Below, in pieces: positions 59,777 to 64,000 of a stretch of DNA of 64,000 nt. Each line of letters begins with the position of its first letter. Position 1 is the first letter of the stretch. The notes under the pieces were generated by a model. It was not told where the DNA came from and did no database searches. It was given only the letters and a program-made list of their open reading frames with translations. This DNA comes from Candidatus Nitrospira nitrosa (lineage in GTDB: Bacteria > Nitrospirota > Nitrospiria > Nitrospirales > Nitrospiraceae), in assembly GCF_001458735.1 (NCBI RefSeq), contig NZ_CZQA01000011.1, positions 1 to 64,000 of the forward strand, in the 5' to 3' direction. The position numbers and the translations under genes were made by a program.

Positions 59777-60322
59777 ATGATGCGGCGTTCTGCAGCATGG
59801 TCGAGAGGGACTGAGACAGGGTTTTCCTACCTCATGGTCATGCTGGCCGTGACCCTCATGGGGCTGCTGATGACCGTCGCCGCGAAGCAGTGGAAGACGA
59901 TAATCCAACGGGAACTCGAGATGGACTTACTGGCCAAGGGCATGGAGATTCAAGCGGCGTTGGCCCTGTATTCGGCGACAGCGAAGGCAGGCAGGGTCAT
60001 GCCAGGCGAGATCTATCCTCACACGCTCGCTGAGCTGACACGGCCCCCCAAACCGTTTCTCAGGAAGGTGTATCTTGATCCGATAGGACATGGCGAATGG
60101 GAACTGTTGCGAGCCCCGACGGGAGGAATCATGGGGGTTCGAAGCACGAGTAAGCTCAGGCCCATCAAACAGAACAACTTTCCATTGGTCGTTCGTCATT
60201 TTCAGGGTAAACCGACTCACCATGACTGGGTCTTTCAACATCCCAGTCCCTCTCAGGGAGGGGTGCTGGGGCCACCCATGCCTGCGGGTGCGGGACCAGG
60301 ACGGATACCCACAGTGAACTAG
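59777..60322 (+). CDS. Atypical pseudopilin without Glu5
   Basis: Protein of 181 aa from the ATG at 59777 (AGGAG upstream). A G/F cleavage site followed by a pilin-like hydrophobic helix (FSYLMVMLAVTLMGLLM), but residue 5 after cleavage is Met, not Glu. The rest has a Pro/Gly-rich tail. Such Glu5-lacking minor pseudopilins (GspK-like behaviour) can sit at the tip. End of the operon. Confidence 0.72.
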   Translation: MMRRSAAWSRGTETGFSYLMVMLAVTLMGLLMTVAAKQWKTIIQRELEMDLLAKGMEIQAALALYSATAKAGRVMPGEIYPHTLAELTRPPKPFLRKVYLDPIGHGEWELLRAPTGGIMGVRSTSKLRPIKQNNFPLVVRHFQGKPTHHDWVFQHPSPSQGGVLGPPMPAGAGPGRIPTVN

Positions 60323-60365
60323 GTTTTTGTTTGGATACAGATAGGACGTTCCCGATCTCGATCGT

Positions 60366-60395
60366 TTGCTACATCGGTGGTGACATAGGTACAAT
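60366..60395 (+). promoter_or_regulatory. Candidate promoter of the SDR gene
   Basis: TTGCTA (60366-60371), 18 bp, TACAAT (60390-60395), about 80 bp before the SDR start. The -10 box is a five-of-six match. Confidence 0.4.
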
Positions 60396-60476
60396 CATGT
60401 GCTGTCGAGTGTGACCATGCAGAAAGTTTCTCGTGTCTTTATGGGGGATAGCCACGTAGTGGGAGGAATGTAAGAT

Positions 60477-61490
60477 ATGCGTATATTGATCACAGGCGGG
60501 GCAGGATTCTTGGGGAGCCATTTGGCCGAGTCGCTCGTTGGGCAAGGGCATCAGGTTATCAGTATGGACAATCTCAGCACCGGCAAAGTGGAGAACGTCG
60601 CCCATTTGATGGGGAATGAGCTGTTTTCGTTCGTGAAGTATAACGTCTGTGATTATATTCATGTCGAGGGCCATCTTGATGCGGTAATGCATTTTGCCTC
60701 GCCTGCGAGTCCTCAAGATTATCTCGACATGCCGATTGCGACGATGAAGGTCGGTGGATTGGGAACACATAAGGCCTTGGGGTTGGCGAAAGCAAAAGGG
60801 GCGCGCTTTCTTATCGCAAGCACATCGGAAGTCTATGGGGATCCTCTGGTCAACCCGCAACCCGAGTCCTACTGGGGGAACGTCAATCCCATTAGCCCCC
60901 GGGGCGTCTATGATGAAGCGAAGCGTTTCGCCGAGGCAATGACCATGGCGTATCAACGCTATCATGGTCTCGATACAAGGATCGTCCGTATTTTTAATAC
61001 GTTCGGCCCAAGGATGAGACCGAACGATGGACGGGTGGTCTCGAATTTCATCGTGCAAGCTATTCAGGGGAAGCCGCTCACGGTGTATGGCGACGGCAAT
61101 CAAACCAGAAGTTTTTGTTATGTCGATGACCTCGTGCGTGGGATCATTGCCCTGCTCCTTGTGGATTCCGACAAGACGGTCGAGCAGCGGACCGACCGAA
61201 AATCGTTTTTCATTAAGCAGGAGTCCAACCAAGTCAGCAGTGTTCATGACCCGGTCAATATCGGGAATCCTAGGGAACTGACGGTGCTGCAGATCGCCAA
61301 GGAAATTCTGAAACTTACTCGCTCGTCGAGTCAGATTACCCATCATCCCTTGCCGGCCGATGATCCGAAAGTGAGACGACCGGATATTACTCGGGCGAAG
61401 ATGTTTCTGAAGTGGGAACCTCAGGTCGAGCTAGAGGATGCGTTAGTGAAAACCATCCAATACTTCAAAAAGGCTTTGGCAGGTTGCTGA
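60477..61490 (+). CDS. UDP-glucuronate decarboxylase-like SDR
   Basis: Protein of 337 aa, GGGAGGAATG before the ATG. Extended SDR with [24 protein letters not shown], catalytic Tyr145 and Lys149 (GVYDEAKR), and the UXS signature [19 protein letters not shown]. An insertion at about 232-257 ([18 protein letters not shown] plus ten residues) interrupts the region before PVNIGNP and is not usual in UXS. It would make UDP-xylose from UDP-glucuronate for a surface glycan; a dehydratase-type reaction is the alternative. Confidence 0.85.
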   Translation: MRILITGGAGFLGSHLAESLVGQGHQVISMDNLSTGKVENVAHLMGNELFSFVKYNVCDYIHVEGHLDAVMHFASPASPQDYLDMPIATMKVGGLGTHKALGLAKAKGARFLIASTSEVYGDPLVNPQPESYWGNVNPISPRGVYDEAKRFAEAMTMAYQRYHGLDTRIVRIFNTFGPRMRPNDGRVVSNFIVQAIQGKPLTVYGDGNQTRSFCYVDDLVRGIIALLLVDSDKTVEQRTDRKSFFIKQESNQVSSVHDPVNIGNPRELTVLQIAKEILKLTRSSSQITHHPLPADDPKVRRPDITRAKMFLKWEPQVELEDALVKTIQYFKKALAGC

Positions 61491-61779
61491 AAACCTCCAT
61501 GGTCGCGCATTCTGCCTCGATAGCTTGATTCAAAAGGCTCGCAAGGGGGGAGCGTTCAGGAAATCGAGACCATTTAATAAGGTCGCATGCTCGCACCCGA
61601 TTATTGGTATCATTGCAAATGAACAAGGTCACCGGACAGTTCAATATTCTGCTAAGGTGGCGGACATCAATGGGCTGAATGTCTTCTCCGATACCACGCA
61701 GTGGTCGAACTCTTGACCTCTTTCTTATCCACGCGGTATTGTCTGCATCCTTCCCAATTGTGAGTCGCCGGGGAGAACT

Positions 61780-63090
61780 ATGGAAGCGCTGAGTCAAGCC
61801 GTTTCAGAACCAGGTAGTGAACCATCGAAGCCATTGCCTACGATGGAATATGTCGTTGACCTAGTGTCCAACGCGAAACGGGCAGCCAGACGACTTGCCG
61901 CGCTACCGACATTAACCAAGAACCAAGCATTGTTGGCGATGGCGGATGCGTTGGAAGCCAAATCGGACGAATTGATCACGGCAAATGAGCGCGATCTCGA
62001 GGCCTTTGGGGCTGCCAATGACAAGAAGGCCATGGCGGATCGCTTGCGGTTGACCGACAAACGGATCAAGGAGATGGCAGCGGGGATCCGCGAGGTGGCG
62101 CAGTTGCCGGATCCTGTGGGGATGATGTCTGCCATGTGGACAAGACCCAACGGGATGCAGGTGGGGCGGGTTCGCGTGCCGATCGGGGTGATCGGAATCA
62201 TTTATGAGTCGCGTCCGAATGTGACAGCTGATTCCGCTGCGCTTTGCCTCAAGTCGGGGAATGTCTGTGTGTTGAGAGGCGGCAGCGAAGCGATTCATTC
62301 CAATACGGCGATCGCGTCCATTCTCTCCGACGCGTCACAAAAAGCCGGTATCCCACCGGGTGCGATCACGTTCGTCGATCGCGCGGATCGTGAGATCGTA
62401 CAGGTCTTGCTCAAGCAGGATCAGTGCATCGACTTGATCATTCCCCGTGGTGGCGAATCGTTGATGAAACTCATTGCCGAACACTCGACCATTCCCGTAG
62501 TCAAGCATGATGCGGGTGTCTGTCATATCTATGTCGATGCTGCAGCCGATGTCGCCATGGCGGAAGCGATTTGCCTCAATGCGAAGGTGCAGCGCCCATC
62601 AACCTGCAACGCTATGGAAACACTGCTGGTGCACCAGTCGATTGCGCGCACGTTCTTGCCGGCGCTGGCGGCTGGTCTCCGGGCAGCCCATGTTGAAATC
62701 CGAGGCTGCGCCAAGACCTGTCAGTTGATCTCGGAGGCCAAGCCGGCCAGTGAGAACGATTACGGGAAAGAATTTTTGGATCTCGTCCTGGCCGTGAAAG
62801 TCGTGAAGAACATGGATGAGGCCATGGAGCATATCGCGCAGTATGGCTCGCGACATACGGAAGCGATCGTGACGTCGGACTATGGGCGCTCGATGCGATT
62901 TCTTAAAGAGGTTGATGCCGGTGCGGTGATAGTGAACGCTTCTACGCGCCTCAATGACGGATATCAGTTCGGTCTCGGGGCTGAGATCGGGATCAGCACG
63001 TCGAGGATTCATGCTCGGGGCCCGATGGGATTAGAAGAACTGACCTGCTCAAAGTTTATGGTTTTAGGGAGCGGCCAGCTCCGCGAGTGA
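61780..63090 (+). CDS. proA: Glutamate-5-semialdehyde dehydrogenase (ProA)
   Basis: Protein of 436 aa, GGGGAGAA before the ATG. ALDH-fold with MWTRPNGMQVGRVRVPIGVIGIIYESRPNV split over the family signature, RGGSEAIHSN, and catalytic Cys in VKHDAGVCHIYVD. Second step of proline synthesis: reduces glutamyl-5-phosphate to the semialdehyde. The upstream 289 bp contain no gene. Its stop touches the start of the next gene. Confidence 0.96.
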   Translation: MEALSQAVSEPGSEPSKPLPTMEYVVDLVSNAKRAARRLAALPTLTKNQALLAMADALEAKSDELITANERDLEAFGAANDKKAMADRLRLTDKRIKEMAAGIREVAQLPDPVGMMSAMWTRPNGMQVGRVRVPIGVIGIIYESRPNVTADSAALCLKSGNVCVLRGGSEAIHSNTAIASILSDASQKAGIPPGAITFVDRADREIVQVLLKQDQCIDLIIPRGGESLMKLIAEHSTIPVVKHDAGVCHIYVDAAADVAMAEAICLNAKVQRPSTCNAMETLLVHQSIARTFLPALAAGLRAAHVEIRGCAKTCQLISEAKPASENDYGKEFLDLVLAVKVVKNMDEAMEHIAQYGSRHTEAIVTSDYGRSMRFLKEVDAGAVIVNASTRLNDGYQFGLGAEIGISTSRIHARGPMGLEELTCSKFMVLGSGQLRE

Positions 63091-64000
63091 ATGTCCTCGG
63101 ATCCCATTGCATGTGCCCTGTTCGCTCCAGGCCATCTCCGATTTCCTTCCACCCGTGCGCTTGCTGAATCCTTCCACAAGGTCGGCGGACACGTTAGAAC
63201 GTTACCGACCGGGCACCTCGTCTTTTATCGACCTGATGGCAGACGGTTCCTTGCCACCGATCCTACAGGCCACCCGCTCCATGAGTGCGAATGGGACGTG
63301 AGTGAACTGGGGGTCGTGTCCCTCAAGCGCGCCCGGGTCAAGCTGGATTGGGGGGGCTGGGTCGGAATAGTACCTGCCGGCTTGGTAAATGAAACCCGAG
63401 TGAATCTTGCCACGAGGTCCAACTGGCAGCGGACTACTCCCGAGGATCTTCGTAGTTTGGCGGCAAAGGCCTTACGGGTGCCAATTGAAGAGGTGCGGTG
63501 GTTTTATCGGGATGAGGATTTTTCCATTGAGCCCACCGGGCTGGCGACGATCCGCCAACGAAAAGATGCGTTCTATCTGTTGGACGATGGCGGGTTTGAA
63601 ACCGCACGCTTTATGTCCTGCATGGGTGCGATGCACTGGGAGGCGATTGATTTCCTCCCGGTCGTTGAGCTGTTCAAATCGCTGCTACCCGGGACGGGTT
63701 CAGCGGTGTTGGAACTCATTCGCGGACTGTATGACGATCAACAACAAGGGCATTCGGCGCCACGACCGTTACGGTATCGTGGCATCCCTCCCTATCCATC
63801 TGAGGCGGCGTTTCGGCTGTTCAGCACCTTTTTCACGCCTCACTCATCAGGGACCGGGGATCCCTTTGTCGACTTCATGAATCCCTCGAAATCGCACGTC
63901 GTCGCCTGGCTGCCTGCCGATCATCCACCGGTACGCTATTTTGACGAACGCCAGGGGGTATGTATCACGATGAAAGATGGGGTCGCGCAGAAGGCAACCC
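63091..64000 (+). CDS. Unknown protein, 3' end outside the window
   Basis: A frame starting at the ATG directly after the proA stop stays open for 303 codons to the end of the window, so the gene is incomplete here. It begins MSSDPIACALFAPGHLRFPS and includes VFYRPDGRRFLATDPTGHPL, WGGWVGIVPAGLVNETRVNL and VRWFYRDEDFSIEPTGLATI. No signal peptide and no recognised domain. Repeated Trp/Tyr/Asp-rich strands suggest a mostly beta protein. Likely co-transcribed with proA. Confidence 0.65.
   Translation, partial: MSSDPIACALFAPGHLRFPSTRALAESFHKVGGHVRTLPTGHLVFYRPDGRRFLATDPTGHPLHECEWDVSELGVVSLKRARVKLDWGGWVGIVPAGLVNETRVNLATRSNWQRTTPEDLRSLAAKALRVPIEEVRWFYRDEDFSIEPTGLATIRQRKDAFYLLDDGGFETARFMSCMGAMHWEAIDFLPVVELFKSLLPGTGSAVLELIRGLYDDQQQGHSAPRPLRYRGIPPYPSEAAFRLFSTFFTPHSSGTGDPFVDFMNPSKSHVVAWLPADHPPVRYFDERQGVCITMKDGVAQKAT

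Overview
The window looks like bacterial chromosome from a Nitrospira-like organism (phylum Nitrospirota). This is an inference from gene content: a PEP-CTERM-type surface protein, a hybrid type IV pilus/type II secretion operon, a QseE-QseG-QseF-like two-component module, Kup, bactofilin, and many exported proteins of unknown function. No rRNA or tRNA gene was seen, so the taxonomy cannot be anchored here.

Layout. 1-1570: an IS110-family element of the IS1111 type, with a perfect 15-bp subterminal inverted repeat and a structured non-coding 3' part, inserted about 55 bp upstream of a PEP-CTERM gene. 2129-5264: an accessory parA-parB pair with a KorB-like ParB, two near-identical perfect palindromes just downstream (parS-like), and a gene-poor flank. 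5265-18704: mostly exported or envelope proteins (small lipoproteins, a fatty acid hydroxylase-like membrane protein, an SNase-fold protein without its catalytic acids, an outer membrane barrel, two lipoprotein hydrolases), a UGT-like glycosyltransferase, Kup, and a DUF2278/lamin-tail protein. 18899-23137: a compact four-gene operon (lipoprotein, 63-aa protein, four-TM protein, SIR2-fold protein) that matches no system I know by name. 23557-24904: an SNase-like nuclease with intact catalytic residues and a possible small anchored protein. A 41-bp repeat lies upstream of both this unit and the SIR2 operon.

25157-29291 is an operon for a Tat-exported flavin amine oxidase followed by pxpB-pxpA-pxpC (5-oxoprolinase). 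29593-35396 holds housekeeping-like and unknown small genes (DUF3597, bactofilin, DUF423, a dienelactone hydrolase homologue lacking its nucleophile, a Gfo/Idh/MocA oxidoreductase, a stand-alone RAM domain). 35531-38697 has comM, a small membrane protein, the remains of an hsdR gene joined to a toxin-like gene tail, and a DUF2283 gene. 38687-41305 is clpB.

42453-47902 is a signalling unit: histidine kinase, QseG-like lipoprotein and sigma-54 activator in overlapping order, facing a secreted BACON-repeat protein whose gene carries a well-matched -24/-12 promoter 50-60 bp upstream. The likely reading is that the kinase and activator switch on this surface protein. 48418-61490 is a surface-building region: a UDP-hexosamine dehydrogenase, an eleven-gene pilus/secretion operon (secretin, pseudopilins, LysM protein, GspF, GspE, PilM-N-O-P-like), and a UDP-glucuronate decarboxylase-like SDR. 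proA and an incomplete unknown gene close the window.

The strongest leads are the SIR2 operon, the sigma-54/BACON circuit, the palindromes beside parAB, the shared 41-bp upstream repeat, and the IS1111 guide-RNA region. All functions are sequence-based inferences made by reading; no database search was run.
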